Shown piece after piece: positions 16,448 to 24,584 of a stretch of 64,000 bases of DNA. The position numbers and the translations under genes are program-made. Every line of letters starts with the position of its first letter. Positions within the stretch are counted from its first letter, which is position 1. Location of the stretch: positions 248,001-312,000 of the forward strand of contig NZ_WSRO01000002.1 of assembly GCF_009769735.1 (NCBI RefSeq), in the 5' to 3' direction. Source of the DNA: Streptomyces sp. BA2. Lineage in GTDB: Bacteria; Actinomycetota; Actinomycetes; Streptomycetales; Streptomycetaceae. The notes below the pieces were generated by a model, which saw nothing but the letters and a program-made list of their open reading frames with translations, did no database searches and had not been told where the DNA came from.

Positions 16448-17302
16448 TCAGGCAAAGTCGGTCGGGCGGCCCAGGGGCTCGGTGGCGTCGACTTCGTCGA
16501 GGCGGAGCTGGAGCCGCTCGCGGATACGATCGACCGCGTTGGCGCCCAGCGGTAGCCGCAGCGGGGGCTTTTCCATGCGTGTGGCGGTGATGATGGCGTG
16601 GGCCGCGCGGGCGGGATCGCCCGGCTGGGTCCCGTGCATCGCCAGGAACTGCTTCTTGGCCGGGTCCAGGACGGAACGGTAGTCGTCGATGGGGTCGGCG
16701 AAGCGTACGGAGCGCCCACCGAAGTCCGTGCGGAAGGGGCCGGGTTCCACGATGACGACGTGGATGCCGAGGTGGGCGACTTCGAGGGCCAGCCCCTCGG
16801 AGAGACCCTCGAGGGCGAACTTGGTGCCCGCGTAGGCGGTGCCGCCCAGGGTGGCCATGACGCCGCCGACCGACGACATCTGCACGATGCAGCCCGAGCG
16901 CTGAGCACGCATGGTGGGCAGAACCTTGCGGGTTACGTCCATGGCGCCGAAGACATTGGTGTCGAACTGGTGGCGCAGCTCGACGTCCGACAGTTCTTCG
17001 ACGGCGCCGCGCATCGCGTAGCCGGCGTTGTTGACGAGGACGTCGATGCGGCCGAAGTCCTTGAGCGCCGTGGCCACGGCGTCATCGACGGCGGCGGGGT
17101 CGGTGACGTCGAGGGGGACGGCGCGCACACGGTCGGGTGCGGCGGAAACCAGGTCGCCGAGGGTCGAGGTATCACGGGCGGTGGCCACGAGGCGTTCGCC
17201 GGCGGCGATGACCTCGTGGGCCAGGGCGCGGCCCAGGCCGGTGCTCGTACCTGTGATGAACCAGACCTTGGCGGTTTCGGGAGTGGAGGGCTGCGAGGTC
17301 AT
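16448..17302 (-). CDS. Classical SDR-family oxidoreductase
   Basis: 284 residues. NAD(P) motif TGTSTGLG, N-x-x-G motif NNAGYAMRGAVEEL, catalytic Ser in IVQMSSVGGVMATLGG and catalytic Y-x-x-x-K in AYAGTKFALEGL, with the usual EPGPFRTDF segment after it. This group oxidises or reduces small alcohols and ketones. The start at 17302 has GAAAGGA about 11 bases upstream. The MFS gene is on the same strand just upstream, separated by a tandem-repeat region, so co-transcription is possible. Confidence 0.9.
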   Translation of the reverse strand: MTSQPSTPETAKVWFITGTSTGLGRALAHEVIAAGERLVATARDTSTLGDLVSAAPDRVRAVPLDVTDPAAVDDAVATALKDFGRIDVLVNNAGYAMRGAVEELSDVELRHQFDTNVFGAMDVTRKVLPTMRAQRSGCIVQMSSVGGVMATLGGTAYAGTKFALEGLSEGLALEVAHLGIHVVIVEPGPFRTDFGGRSVRFADPIDDYRSVLDPAKKQFLAMHGTQPGDPARAAHAIITATRMEKPPLRLPLGANAVDRIRERLQLRLDEVDATEPLGRPTDFA

Positions 17303-17431
17303 CGGGGGCGCGTCCTTTCAATGGCGTGCCGATCCATGCCGGGTGGCGGCTGGAGCGAAGGGGCGGGGGCGTGGTGGGTCGATCTTCGTCTGCTGTCCTG
17401 GCGGGATCGGCCGGGCAGGGGCGTCCGGGCA

Positions 17432-17515
17432 GCATCGGCCGGACGGGGTCGTCGGACAGGGTCGGCCGGTTGGGGTCGTCGGACAGGGTCGGCCGGTTGG
17501 GGTCGGCCGGACAGG
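17432..17515. repeat. 27-bp tandem repeat, about 3 degenerate copies
   Basis: Two copies of a 27-base unit (17448-17474 and 17475-17501), beginning GTCGTCGGACAGG and ending GGTTGGG, are flanked by partial copies at 17432-17447 and 17502-17515. It lies between the MFS stop and the SDR start. Probably a slippage-prone spacer. Confidence 0.75.
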
Positions 17516-17517
17516 AA

Positions 17518-18795
17518 CTAGCGCGAAGTCCGGGTGGGCTGGGGCGTGTTGGCGTCGTCTTGTGTCCGCTCGATCAGGTCCGGGGTCTGGTCGCGCGGGG
17601 CGGCGGGCGGTGCCTGCGTGGACAAGGGGAAGGCGCGGCGCCCGATCGATGCGGCGATGAGGAGGACGACGGCGAAGATGCCAAGGCTCGCCCAGGGCAA
17701 GGGAGTTGTCTGGTCGGCCGAGTAGAGGATGCCTCCCAGGAGGGGGCCGGCGGCCATGCCGGCGTTGAGCATCGTGACCAGCATCGACTGGGCGACTTCC
17801 ACCGAGGCCCCCGCGACCCGGGCGGAGGAGGCCTGCAGCATGGTCGGCGCGGCTCCCAGGGCAAGCCCCCACACGGCGATGGCCGCGAGGGTGGCCACGG
17901 CGTTGGTTCCAATGACGGCGAGCAGGGCCATCGCGCCGGTGAAGCCGGCCAGGGCGGCCATGACGACGGCACGCAGGTTGCGGTCGATCAGAGCTCCGGT
18001 CAGCCAGAGGCCGACGATGGAGGCGATGCCGAAGACGAGCAGGACGACATCGACCCGGTCCTGCAGGCCCGAGGAGGACAGGAAGGAGGCGATGTAGGTG
18101 TAGAGGTTCGTGTGGGCGACCTCGAAGGCGAACGCGATCAGCATCAGGACTGCGATGCCCGGGCGCAGCAGGATCCGGCTGACCGGGATGCGCTCGTGGG
18201 CGGGTTCCGCTTCGAGGGGCGGGATGGCCGCCCGTACCCAGACGGTCGTAAGGAGTCCCAGGACGGCCATCACGGCGAACGTGGAGCGCCAGCCGATGCC
18301 AGTGCCCAGGGCGGTGCCCAGAGGGACTCCCAGGGCCAGGGCGACGGGGACGCCGCCCATGGAGACAGCCAGGGCCTTGCCCTTGCTGGATTCGGGGACC
18401 AGCCGCATGGCGTATCCGGCCAGCATGGCCCACTGCAGTCCTGCGCCGAGTCCTGCGATGAGGCGGCCGGTGAAGGTCAGGGCGTACCAAGGAGAGAGAG
18501 CCGTGGCGATGTTGGCGGCGACCACGGCGAGAAGGGTGACCAGCAGGACCGGGCGGCGTGGCCAGCGTCGGGTCAGCGCGGTCAGCGGGATGGCCGCGGC
18601 CATCGAGCCCACGGCGTAGACGGTCACCAGTTGTCCGGCGGTTGATTGGGAGACGTCGAGGCCGTCGCTGATCTGCGGCAGCAGGCCGGCGGGGATGGTC
18701 TCGGTGAGCACGGTGACGAACCCGGAGACCGCCAGGGCCAGTAACCCGGCCCAGGGCAGTGGACGGTGTCCTTGTGGGGTGGACGAGTCTGTCAC
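17518..18795 (-). CDS. MFS transporter, DHA1 (drug:H+ antiporter, 12 TMS)
   Basis: 425 residues with about twelve hydrophobic segments. Segment 1 is LLALAVSGFVTVLTETIPAG and the motif A region ALTRRWPRRPVLLVTLLAVV follows segment 2; motif C-like GVPVALALGVPLGTALG follows. This matches the arabinose-efflux/CmlR-like DHA1 group that exports drugs or sugars. GTG start at 18795 with GAGGAG upstream. It is divergent from a MarR gene; two palindromes in the gap (18812-18832 and 18838-18850) suggest MarR-controlled efflux. Confidence 0.9.
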   Translation of the reverse strand: MTDSSTPQGHRPLPWAGLLALAVSGFVTVLTETIPAGLLPQISDGLDVSQSTAGQLVTVYAVGSMAAAIPLTALTRRWPRRPVLLVTLLAVVAANIATALSPWYALTFTGRLIAGLGAGLQWAMLAGYAMRLVPESSKGKALAVSMGGVPVALALGVPLGTALGTGIGWRSTFAVMAVLGLLTTVWVRAAIPPLEAEPAHERIPVSRILLRPGIAVLMLIAFAFEVAHTNLYTYIASFLSSSGLQDRVDVVLLVFGIASIVGLWLTGALIDRNLRAVVMAALAGFTGAMALLAVIGTNAVATLAAIAVWGLALGAAPTMLQASSARVAGASVEVAQSMLVTMLNAGMAAGPLLGGILYSADQTTPLPWASLGIFAVVLLIAASIGRRAFPLSTQAPPAAPRDQTPDLIERTQDDANTPQPTRTSR

Positions 18796-18811
18796 GGGCC
18801 TCCTCTTATAG

Positions 18812-18850
18812 TTACCTTGAATGCCAAGGTAAATTATCTTGAGACTCAAG
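18812..18850. promoter_or_regulatory. Two palindromic candidate operators between MFS and MarR genes
   Basis: TTACCTTG-N5-CAAGGTAA (18812-18832) is a perfect inverted repeat, and CTTGAG-A-CTCAAG (18838-18850) is a second. Both lie between the divergent starts at 18795 and 18863. Two adjacent symmetric sites sharing the CTTG/CAAG core fit cooperative binding by the MarR product. Confidence 0.7.
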
Positions 18851-18862
18851 GGAGTGTCAAAG

Positions 18863-19420
18863 GTGCCTGTATCCGAGCCGCCGCCGACGGAGCCGCAGGA
18901 CTCCGTCGCAGCCGAACTGACCTCATGGATCGCCGACATGCCCGATGTCGACCCGGACACCGAAGCGGCCCGCCAGCGCATCGGTCGCATGGCCCGTCTC
19001 TTCGAGCGCCTGCTGTCGCGCGTGGCCGCCGACCATGAGCTGACGGCCGGGGACTGGGCGGCCCTGTCCGCCCTGCAGCGCTCAGGCGCTCCCCACCAGG
19101 TCTCCCCCACCGCGCTGTCGCAGCAGCTCGGGATCACCTCGGGCACGATGAGCGTGCGCCTGAGCCGCCTCGCGCGTGCCGGGCTGATCGAGTCCGTGGC
19201 GGCGGCCGACGGGCGCAGCAAGCCGGTGCGCCTGACCGAACAGGGGCAGGCCCGCTGGCGCTCGGCCACCCAGGAGCGCACCTCTCAGGAGCGGCGGCTG
19301 TTCGCAGAGGCGTTGAACCCTGAAGAGCTGGAGGAGCTCAACGTGTTGCTGAGTGGCCTGCTGCGCCGCCTGGAGGATGAGTTCGGGCAGGTCTCACGTC
19401 ACGACGTTCCCAAGGACTAG
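18863..19420 (+). CDS. MarR-family transcriptional regulator
   Basis: 185 residues from the GTG at 18863 (VPVSEPPPTEPQ). An N-terminal helix (TEAARQRIGRMARLFERLLS) precedes the winged helix PTALSQQLGITSGTMSVRLS and the wing ADGRSKPVRLTEQGQ. A TTG at 18839 would add eight residues but overlaps the second palindrome. Divergent from an MFS exporter, a typical efflux-control pair. The stop codon lies inside a 46-bp perfect palindrome (19417-19462). Confidence 0.88.
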   Translation: MPVSEPPPTEPQDSVAAELTSWIADMPDVDPDTEAARQRIGRMARLFERLLSRVAADHELTAGDWAALSALQRSGAPHQVSPTALSQQLGITSGTMSVRLSRLARAGLIESVAAADGRSKPVRLTEQGQARWRSATQERTSQERRLFAEALNPEELEELNVLLSGLLRRLEDEFGQVSRHDVPKD

Positions 19421-19462
19421 GGCCTGTGCGGAGTCGTGATCACGACTCCGCACAGGCCCTAG
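19417..19462. repeat. 46-bp perfect palindrome bounded by CTAG
   Basis: Bases 19417-19439 and 19440-19462 are exact reverse complements with no spacer (centre GTGA/TCAC). Both outer ends are CTAG. It overlaps the MarR stop codon and the stop codon of the opposite-strand remnant. It could be a bidirectional terminator. The CTAG ends also resemble a target duplication around two fused insertion-sequence ends. Confidence 0.8.
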
Positions 19463-19696
19463 CGCCCGCCGGGCTGCTCCACCCGTCGCTGCCACTCTCC
19501 GACCTCGGGAACCCAGCAGACGATGACGGTTCGCCCTCACCGGTCGGGGGCGGCCAAGGTTTTCCGGGGCGGCCAAGGTTTCCAGGTCGGTCTCGGCGAG
19601 CTTGGCCAGTGCCTCGTCAGAAGGGCGACCACGCATCACCAGCCAGGTGTTGGCCGCACTGTCCCCGACGGCGTGCAGAGCCGCCTCACCCGTCAT
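19459..19696 (-). pseudogene. Remnant of a small Streptomyces protein, frameshifted at a 19-bp tandem repeat
   Basis: The upstream frame reads VGDSAANTWLVMRGRPSDEA then LAKLAETDLETLAAPE. A different frame continues with TVIVCWVPEVGEWQRRV and EQPGGR followed by a stop at 19459-19461. The break lies where a 19-base unit (GGGCGGCCAAGG core, about 19548-19585) is tandemly repeated. I do not recognise the family. Its neighbour upstream (19706-20146) may be the other half of the same original gene. Confidence 0.5.
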
Positions 19697-19705
19697 CTCG
19701 GTCAG

Positions 19706-20146
19706 CTACTCGCTCCCACGCCCCACAACACGGCCGAAGAGCTGCCGCACCCAGGCATAGACATCACCGCCCGCCTGCGTAGCGATGGCCTGGGCAAAGG
19801 GAACAGCACTCACGGCCCCCACGATCGTCGCCGCCTCACCCCGATCGATGACCACCGGGTCCGGGGCACTACGCGCAGGGGATTTCGCCGCCCGCCTGGC
19901 AGGCACAGCACGAGGCATCTCACGAGGCATCTCCACAAGTCCCCGACCGTTGCGCCAACGCTTCGTATGCCTCAACTCGACGGCCAGGCTGTGCCATCGA
20001 GCAGCATCCTGGGGGTCATCGTGGTCCATGCCAGCCAGCCAGATATCGGGCCGCTTCCGGGGCCCTTCCTCCACCGCCAGACGGACGAGAAGTTCGCGAG
20101 CATCAGCCTCTCTGCCCGCCCAGGACCGCATCTCGCGAGCCAACAT
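19706..20146 (-). CDS. Hypothetical protein, possibly a damaged fusion
   Basis: 146 residues. The first part (DARELLVRLAVEEG, DAARWHSLAVEL) resembles Sel1/TPR-like helical repeats. A repetitive linker (MPREMPRAVPARRAAKSPAR) leads to EAATIVGAVSAVPFAQAIAT and QAGGDVYAWVRQLFGR, a hydrophobic helix pair like the N-terminus of other small Streptomyces proteins. The ATG overlaps the stop of the preceding gene (TGATG), so translation is coupled. The composition suggests that two genes were fused or that one decayed. Confidence 0.45.
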   Translation of the reverse strand: MLAREMRSWAGREADARELLVRLAVEEGPRKRPDIWLAGMDHDDPQDAARWHSLAVELRHTKRWRNGRGLVEMPREMPRAVPARRAAKSPARSAPDPVVIDRGEAATIVGAVSAVPFAQAIATQAGGDVYAWVRQLFGRVVGRGSE

Positions 20147-20331
20147 CAACAGAAACCCGTGACCTGCCCCAGAGCCCGGTCACTGCCTGCTTTGGCCAGC
20201 GGCGCCAGGCACTTCAGCGCCTGGCGCAGGTGCCCGTTACTGGCATACCACTCGCCGAGCTTGAGCTGTGCGCCCTCGTCCCCCTCTTCCGCCTGGCGAC
20301 GTAAGCCCTCCGGGCCCCGTGCGACTGCCAT
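20146..20331 (-). CDS. Sel1/TPR-like fragment, 61 aa
   Basis: Begins MAVARGPEGLRRQAEEGDEG and contains AQLKLGEWYASNGHLRQALK, a recognisable Sel1/TPR helix pair, then CLAPLAKAGSDRALGQV. Family proteins are several repeats long, so this is probably the N-terminal piece of a gene that continued through 19706-20146. The stop overlaps the next start as TGATG. Confidence 0.45.
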   Translation of the reverse strand: MAVARGPEGLRRQAEEGDEGAQLKLGEWYASNGHLRQALKCLAPLAKAGSDRALGQVTGFC

Positions 20332-20858
20332 GTGTACCCCCTTGAGCCGCTTGTCGTGGTCACGACGACCCTAGACGGGCGCGGATGCGCCGGGGGCGGG
20401 GCTCCACAGAGAGTTCACACCAGGCTCCGCCCAAGCCCTCGAATGCGATATCCGTGCCCGGAGGGACGACTGGTACTACCGCCCCCACTCCCCTCCTGAG
20501 CCAAGATCGCCAACGGAATCGTCGACACAGCCGCCGCACACCACGACCCGTAGAAGCGTCGCTCAACCTTCGACGGCAGGTGCTCAAGGTTCACTAGCAC
20601 AGGACACAACCCGGCGGCCGCGCCGTGGGAGCTGTCCCTTTGCCTCAGCATTCGAGCATGGGTTGGCCGCCTCCTCGTAGCGGACGAGGCGCAACCAGGC
20701 TTCCTAGTCCACGTCCTCGGCATCGGCATCGGCATCGGCATCGGCATCGGCATCGGCATCGGCATCGGCATGCGAGCCCAGCACGCGGTACGCGACGGCG
20801 CGCAACCGATCGCGCTGGGCTTCGAACACCTCGGTCACGAGGCCGGACGGGTGGGCGG
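20332..20858. other. No gene; contains an eight-copy CATCGG microsatellite (20721-20768)
   Basis: No frame has a recognisable domain. Eight exact CATCGG hexamers occupy 20721-20768, preceded by one variant CCTCGG. Frames through them read as dipeptide repeats (Met-Pro, His-Arg, Cys-Arg) and are not credible genes. Confidence 0.7.
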
Positions 20859-21236
20859 TCAGGGCTTGCGCGGCTGACGGAGCGAGACCCGGTTGCCGTC
20901 CGGGTCCATCGCCTCGATGCGGAGCCCGAACGGATACTCCTGCGGCTCGGACTCCTCAAAGGTGACGCCGCGCTGGCGCATGACCTCGAAATCCTTTCGC
21001 AGATCGTCGGATTCGAGGATCACCGGACCGGGCGCGCCAGCTGGCTGTCCTGTGACCGCCGCCTGCGACCACAGGATGATCTGCACCGGGCTGTCCGGGA
21101 CACCGACGGTGAGGAAACGTCCATCGGGCCCGGGGAAGTCGAGCCGCTTCTCCAGGCCGAGTCCCACGGTGTAGAACTCCAGCGCGCGGTCCTGATCGGT
21201 GACGTAGACCGTCACGTACATGATGTTGGTCAGCAT
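20859..21236 (-). CDS. VOC-family (glyoxalase/bleomycin resistance-like) protein
   Basis: 125 residues, one VOC module: IMYVTVYVTDQDRALEFYTV at the start, RLDFPGPDGRFLTVGVPDS in the middle and EYPFGLRIEAMDPDGNRVSL at the end. The Glu in the final strand (LRIEAMDPDGN) is the usual metal-ligand position. This group includes lactoylglutathione-lyase-like enzymes and binding proteins, and the substrate is unknown. Start at 21236; no strong ribosome binding site. It appears to stand alone. Confidence 0.85.
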   Translation of the reverse strand: MLTNIMYVTVYVTDQDRALEFYTVGLGLEKRLDFPGPDGRFLTVGVPDSPVQIILWSQAAVTGQPAGAPGPVILESDDLRKDFEVMRQRGVTFEESEPQEYPFGLRIEAMDPDGNRVSLRQPRKP

Positions 21237-21433
21237 CCATCTCTCGATTCACTCGTCGGTACGACAACCGTTCGTATCCGGCCGTCAAACCCATGACGAA
21301 CGCCGACGGGAGAAGGTAACGAGACCAGTCCGTCCGAGCCGCCGCAGCTGCTTCCGGTCCGCCGACCTTGCTGGCAACCAAGTCACGGATGGGTGGCGGC
21401 AGCACCCGCTGATCGAGCCAGACAGAGTGTCAG

Positions 21434-22271
21434 AGGCGGGTGGGAGACTTGTTGTACGGCGCTGAGGCCCCCGAGTCCGCCTGGACCTGGAGACGCTTTT
21501 GTCCCAGGCGGACTGCTACGAAGTCGGCGTTCCCCAGCGGGAGCTGATCGTCGAGAAGACGGTGAAGCGGCGAGCCGGCGGGGGCAAGGCGGGCGTCGGT
21601 AGTTTCGGTGTGGACGGGACGGCAGGCAGCGACTTCGAGTACCAGCGGACCTACAGCCTGGAGCCTGGATCCGCGGGAGAAGGCCCTGATCTCCAACGTG
21701 ATCGACTCCCTGATCAGCCAGGACGCGGTGAAGGGCGTGGGCGTGAAGGTCCAGCCGGAGAGAACACGTGCCTTGCCAAAGATGACCTTGTCGAGATCTC
21801 GGGAGAAGCAGCACGGATCCCCGCGGCCAGTTCGGCAGGGAAGATGCTCTTCACCATCCGCCGCCTCCTCCTAGCTCAGTAGGGCCGTGATCTGGACAAC
21901 CTCTTCGATCTGGATGTCGCAGATCCGCGGTTCGCCGAGGCGATGAACAGGTGCAAGCAGGTGCAAGCAGGACTACCTGGAGAACGAGCTGCTCCCCAAC
22001 CCCCTCCTACTGGAGCTCTCCCAAACATCACTGCCGCAGAAGGTGTACATCAACGTACGCCCCGACCACTTCATCGACGACGCGTCAGCCAGCCGTGTGG
22101 AGGGCGAGTGCGCATCCTTGGCAGCGTGTCCAAGCTCAACGCTTGCACGACTGGGAGTTCCTGATGAAGCGCGTGATGATGGCACGGATCGGGGTCGATC
22201 TGCCCGCCGAGGACGTGCATGCTCACATCTCCGGCCCGGCAATCGTCGTGGATGCGATCGGGCTGTACTGA
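21434..22271 (+). pseudogene. DUF6414-like protein, broken by several frameshifts
   Basis: Segments in alternating frames assemble into one protein: LSQADCYEVGVPQRELIVEK, FEYQRTYSLEP, REKALISNVIDSLISQDAV, KDDLVEISGEA, GKMLFTIRRLL, then LDNLFDLDVADPRFAEAMN, QKVYINVRPDHFIDDASAS, VRILGSVSKL and LMKRVMMARIGVDLPAEDVH, ending near 22271. The order and content resemble DUF6414-family proteins of unknown function, often linked to phage-defence neighbourhoods. At least four frameshifts are needed, so it is not functional. The start is uncertain. Confidence 0.5.
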
Positions 22272-22297
22272 CTCGTACGGGCTGTACTGACTAGTAC
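22260..22297. repeat. 19-bp tandem duplication
   Basis: GGGCTGTACTGACTCGTAC (22260-22278) is followed directly by GGGCTGTACTGACTAGTAC (22279-22297), one mismatch. It lies at the end of the DUF6414-like pseudogene. Confidence 0.8.
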
Positions 22298-22454
22298 TGC
22301 CCTCGCTGGTGAGCGACAGCCTGATCGAGACGAACGGGAACCTGGTCAAGCGTCCACGAGCCCTGCGACTCCTGTTCAACTTCCGACTTCCGTATGGTGC
22401 GCTCACTCAGCGTCAGGCCAATTGAGCGGGCCTGCGGCAAGGTCTGCGCAGAGA

Positions 22455-23144
22455 TCAGCTCGGGAGTTCCCACACGGTTACTTTGAGCCGCACGGGTCCC
22501 TCAGTCACCGCTACAGCACGTATATGGGCCGTGCGTCCCTCGTTGGACTGCGCGCAGAAGCGGGCTCCCCTGGTCAGCTTGACGTGATATGCACCGTTGT
22601 TCTGGACCTGCTCAGCGCACTCGGCCTCGCTCGGAGCGGAGCCGGAAGAAGGCAGCGGGGCAAGTTTCTGACCGGATTCCTCCGATGAGAGCGTAGGGGT
22701 GCTGACGTAGAGGTCTGTGCCTTTGGTGCCCGTTTCCAGGACAAGTGGGGGTTCGGAATCCAGATCGATGTGGTCCAGGTCTGGGACATCTAAGGTTCCT
22801 GGCCCGAATCTCACCTTCGGTGGGTTCCCTCCGGTATCTCCACCGCTGGCTGCGGAGGCCGAGTCCGTCACGTCAGTTGAGGGCTTCGAGCTCGCGGAGG
22901 GTGCCGAATCCGCCGAATCGCTCACATCAGTTGACGGGTCCGAGCCGGCGGAAGGGGATGATCCCTGGTTGCTGACGAGCAACGTCACGATGATGCCAAT
23001 AGCAGGGACAAGGACCCCGACAACCCACCAAGCCCACCTGGGCTGTTGAGGCTGAGGGGGTGTGGGTAGGGGCGGCGCTGAAGGAGGAGGCGGTAATGGT
23101 GAAGATGAGGTACGAGGTGTCCTGTCGTCGGAGTCCCCAGTCAT
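22455..23144 (-). CDS. Membrane-anchored extracytoplasmic hypothetical protein
   Basis: 229 residues. A Pro-rich cytoplasmic start (PLPPPPSAPPLPTPPQPQQ) is followed by one transmembrane helix (WAWWVVGVLVPAIGIIVTLL), then a Ser/Asp-rich linker (DSADSAPSASSKPSTDVTDS) and a small C-terminal domain with two Cys (AECAEQVQNNGAYHVKLTRG, then RFCAQSNEGRTAHIRAVAV) likely to form a disulfide. Type II topology suggests an exported domain tethered to the membrane. Streptomyces has many such proteins of unknown function. The ATG at 23144 precedes the conserved part; the much longer frame to 23894 is not credible. Confidence 0.75.
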   Translation of the reverse strand: MTGDSDDRTPRTSSSPLPPPPSAPPLPTPPQPQQPRWAWWVVGVLVPAIGIIVTLLVSNQGSSPSAGSDPSTDVSDSADSAPSASSKPSTDVTDSASAASGGDTGGNPPKVRFGPGTLDVPDLDHIDLDSEPPLVLETGTKGTDLYVSTPTLSSEESGQKLAPLPSSGSAPSEAECAEQVQNNGAYHVKLTRGARFCAQSNEGRTAHIRAVAVTEGPVRLKVTVWELPS

Positions 23145-24167
23145 GACACCCAACTTAGATCTCCCCATCCTCATCAGGAAGCGGGCGAGCCTTGAGTATC
23201 CACGGACCCATGCTGAGTGGAGCAGATTCTGGTGGGAGGCCGGGGGGGTGATTCCGCCGCGCCATCCGGAACCGGTGACGTGAAACGGACGGCACGCTGC
23301 GGCGCAGCCGGGTTGTGCCCGGCTACCTGGCCGGGGCGTCCTTGGTCGTTCCAGTTTTGGAGCGCGCCCGCTTGGGACCGCACACGCCACGCCGTCTGCA
23401 AAGGCCCTGTCGTGAGCGCGCTCCAGCGGCTCCAGCGGCTCCAGCGCGGCGTCGACCTCGGTCTCCGGCGCGTGGAGCGGTGTGTAGGCCCCGGCGTAGA
23501 CCGTGCACGAGGGCGAGCAGACCAACGTCAGCGCCCACGAGCCGAACGTGGTGGAGGCCGTCACGGCGAGCGCGGCCGCGGCCCGGCGTTGCGCCGTGGA
23601 GAGCAGGCGGCGCATCACACGGACGGCTCCGGGCTGGTCGACCTCGCCTTCTTCGACAACACCCACGAGGAGAGCGCACACCCGATCTTCCACTCCGGAC
23701 TCCCGCTGGTGCGCGGCACGGTGGAGGCCCGCGGCCCCCGGCCCGGCGCCGCACCGTGGCCGGCGAGGTGGTGTGGGACCTGGGGCTATCGCGGCGGGGA
23801 GCACCCAGCGCCACCCGCCATTTCGAGGGGGACGAGCGGAACACCCCCGCGTCAGTGAGGGTGTTCCGCAGACCGACGACCAGACGCGGACCATGACCGC
23901 CCCCTCCCCACCGACGTGGGGTGCTCCGTGGATTCGGCGGCGGATCTGTTGCGGGGGGGCGCGGGCGCCCTACCCGCCGGCGTGAGGACGTTCCGTCGCC
24001 CTTCAAGGCGCCCACGAGTGCAAGCATGAGCTCGGTGGATAACTCGTGGGAAGGCCTGCCACAAGCCATCAACCGCGTGCGAGGGCTGACGACTTGCTGT
24101 ACGCGCCCTTATAGTCACGACAGCACATGGAGTCACGAGATCGTCCCGCGTCTTCCAGGGGGAATGT
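23145..24167. other. No intact gene; one possible decayed gene on the plus strand
   Basis: About 1 kb. On the plus strand the frames from about 23630 read VDLAFFDNTHEESAHPIFHS then GLPLVRGTVEARGP, and a shifted frame continues VAGEVVWDLGLSRRG and ATRHFEGDERNTPASVRVFR to about 23870. These pieces look protein-like and collinear, suggesting one frameshifted gene that I cannot name. On the minus strand a short frame reads RRAAAALAVTASTTFGSWAL, a signal-like stretch. The rest shows nothing. Confidence 0.4.
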
Positions 24168-24584
24168 GTGGACCCGCAGATCGTCGCAGTTGCCGGCACC
24201 GCTGGTACTGCCATTGTTTCGGCGATGGCTACGGATGGCTGGCAGCGCGCGAGGGACAGCGTAGTAGCGCTCTGGCAACGGTTCCGCCCTGAGTCCGCCG
24301 ACTCGATCCATGAGAACTTCGAGGAGAACCGGAGGCTTCTCGTCAATTCTCTCCAAGCGGGAGATGAACATACGCACGCCGCGCTCGTCGCCGCATGGAA
24401 CGGGTACCTGCTCGGGTTGCTCGTCGCGCAGCCTCAGGCTCTTGACGCACTCAGGCAGCTCAACGCGGCGCTCGGGCAAGAAAAGACCAGTAGTGCTCAT
24501 CCCTCCCTGAACATAACTGCCCATGCAAGCGGCAACGGACGAGTGTTCCAGGCGGGGCGCGACCAAAGCATTACCCAGTCATGA
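24168..24584 (+). CDS. Small helical protein with C-terminal V-x-Q-A-G-R-D-Q motif
   Basis: 138 residues. It starts with a hydrophobic stretch (IVAVAGTAGTAIVSAMATDG), followed by a helical domain (WQRARDSVVALWQRF, RRLLVNSLQAGDEHTHAALV, WNGYLLGLLVAQPQALDALR), and ends with a short tail, SGNGRVFQAGRDQSITQS. The tail pattern hydrophobic-x-Q-x-G-x-x-Q-x-hydrophobic resembles RHIM-type amyloid motifs. Similar small proteins recur in Streptomyces without known function. The GTG at 24168 follows AGGGGGAA. The stop overlaps the next start (ATGA), so the two proteins are made together. See the findings for the pairing hypothesis. Confidence 0.78.
   Translation: MDPQIVAVAGTAGTAIVSAMATDGWQRARDSVVALWQRFRPESADSIHENFEENRRLLVNSLQAGDEHTHAALVAAWNGYLLGLLVAQPQALDALRQLNAALGQEKTSSAHPSLNITAHASGNGRVFQAGRDQSITQS

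Noticed and set aside
20645..20959. His/Arg or Cys/Arg dipeptide-repeat protein
   Set aside because: Each is one frame of the CATCGG microsatellite; no ribosome binding site or flanking domain supports it.
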